DNA from: CAZOLI01 sp964580675
GTDB taxonomy: Bacteria; Planctomycetota; MHYJ01; CAYXQY01
NCBI GenBank assembly: GCA_964580675.1
Contig: CAZOLI010000005.1
Coordinates: 1-64,000, forward strand
Length of the DNA stretch: 64,000 bases
Reading direction: 5' to 3'
Both the position numbers and the translations under genes were made by a program. A model generated the notes under the pieces. That model worked only from the letters and a program-made list of their open reading frames with translations. It was not told where the DNA came from and ran no database searches. Shown here piece after piece: positions 63,524 through 64,000 of the stretch. Within the stretch, counting starts at the first letter, position 1. Each line of letters begins with the position of its first letter.

Positions 63524-64000
63524 TCAGGATTCATCCGGATTCCAGGACACCGTTGAGGTTGTTTTGGCCTGCTCCTGAAGTGTGGTCAGTTTCTGTGTGG
63601 CGGAGCGGGCGGCATCCACCATTTCGGAAAGTTTATCGGGTGAAAACATCTGGTCCTCGGCAGTGCCCTGAATTTCGGCGATCTCCCCATCACCGGACAT
63701 TACAATATTTAAATCAACATCCGCGGACGAATCCTCGTTATAGTTGAGGTCGACCACCACATCTCCTCCGCTCAAACCAACACTAACAGCGGCAAGCGTT
63801 CGTCTCACAGGATGTTCGGCCACCAGGTTTTCGGATTGTAATTTTTCAACGGCATCCCAGATGGCAACCCATCCTCCCGTAATTGAGGCGGTCCTTGTTC
63901 CGCCCGCGGCGTGAATCACGTCACAATCAACGCGAATCGTCCGTTCCCCCAGCAACTCAAAATCCACTGCCGCCCGGAGGGAGCGACTGATCATTCGCTC
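63524..64000 (-). CDS. rph: Ribonuclease PH, 5' end outside the window
   Basis: RNase PH trims the 3' ends of tRNA precursors by phosphorolysis. About 158 C-terminal residues are visible out of about 240; the missing part lies beyond 64000. Recognisable blocks are MISRSLRAAVDFELLGERTIRVDCDV, seen as landmarks SLRAAVDF and DCDVI, then AAGGTRTASITGGWVA and the YNEDSSADVDLNIVM phosphate-binding region. The C-terminus is slightly extended with a charged tail. It reads into the window from the right and ends 46 bases before the radical SAM gene starts. Confidence 0.95.
   Translation of the reverse strand, partial: ERMISRSLRAAVDFELLGERTIRVDCDVIHAAGGTRTASITGGWVAIWDAVEKLQSENLVAEHPVRRTLAAVSVGLSGGDVVVDLNYNEDSSADVDLNIVMSGDGEIAEIQGTAEDQMFSPDKLSEMVDAARSATQKLTTLQEQAKTTSTVSWNPDES

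Overview
The window is bacterial chromosomal DNA, gene-dense, with a base composition a little above half G+C. It carries no rRNA, tRNA, CRISPR array, insertion sequence or phage gene that I can see. The host looks like a Gram-negative-type bacterium: there are a SurA-like periplasmic chaperone, an ExbB/ExbD proton-channel pair, several lipobox lipoproteins, a BamB-like beta-propeller and a secretion/pilus assembly platform. Several small zinc-ribbon proteins (at 2870-3336, 15003, 40894 and 42874) and an N-terminal 'WLIAGPF'-type hydrolase resemble proteins I associate with planctomycetes and neighbouring phyla. That placement is an inference from family resemblance only. Many proteins are rich in Asp and Glu, which would fit a saline habitat but does not prove it.

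Layout. 1-5.6 kb: a secreted prolyl-oligopeptidase-type hydrolase, two zinc-ribbon proteins and a membrane-anchored protein, all on the minus strand. 5.6-8.1 kb: GspM/PilO-like and GspL-like (PilM-PilN fusion) platform genes, overlapping each other by 4 bp. 8.2-11.5 kb: histidine ammonia-lyase and two unrecognised envelope proteins. 11.8-15 kb: EF-G behind a near-consensus promoter, then a SurA-like chaperone. 15-21.2 kb: a zinc-ribbon membrane protein, a thioredoxin-fold lipoprotein and a full-length SMC. 21.6-28.1 kb (plus strand): ExbB, ExbD, a MauE-like membrane protein, ThpR, a small lipoprotein and CarB. 28.1-34.3 kb: a lipoprotein and a class I glutamine-amidotransferase-like hydrolase (minus), then a TPR-like protein, a SAM hydroxide adenosyltransferase, a GT39-type glycosyltransferase, a membrane protein with two CxxC motifs and a DUF2203 protein (plus). 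34.4-37.3 kb: an operon of ABC-2 permease, metallophosphoesterase and LarA-like racemase. 37.5-43.7 kb: a Gly/Lys-tailed lipoprotein, GroEL, GroES, ribosomal protein S16, and an operon with a cyclodeaminase and zinc-ribbon/HEAT proteins. 44-48.7 kb: a lipoprotein with a strong promoter, a cupin, a beta-propeller lipoprotein, a helix-hairpin-helix protein and a CMD-family protein. 48.7-53.5 kb: MiaA, then topoisomerase VI subunits B and A, and a family-5 uracil-DNA glycosylase. 54-60.5 kb: a very large secreted subtilase with PKD domains and an anchored HEAT-like protein. 60.6-64 kb: two tandem alpha/beta-hydrolase paralogues, a radical SAM protein and a 5'-truncated RNase PH.

The genes fall into three working groups. 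One is protein and RNA housekeeping (EF-G, GroES/EL, S16, MiaA, RNase PH). One is envelope traffic (platform genes, SurA, ExbBD, lipoproteins, subtilase). One is chromosome maintenance (SMC, topoisomerase VI, UDG). The most unusual feature is the intact, adjacent pair of topoisomerase VI genes in a bacterial chromosome, which has its own promoter and a partial dyad over the -10 box. No wholly new system could be demonstrated from sequence alone. The best leads are the topo VI/UDG cluster, the multi-repeat C-terminus of the subtilase, the GspL-like protein with two acidic insertions, and the two-CxxC membrane protein.
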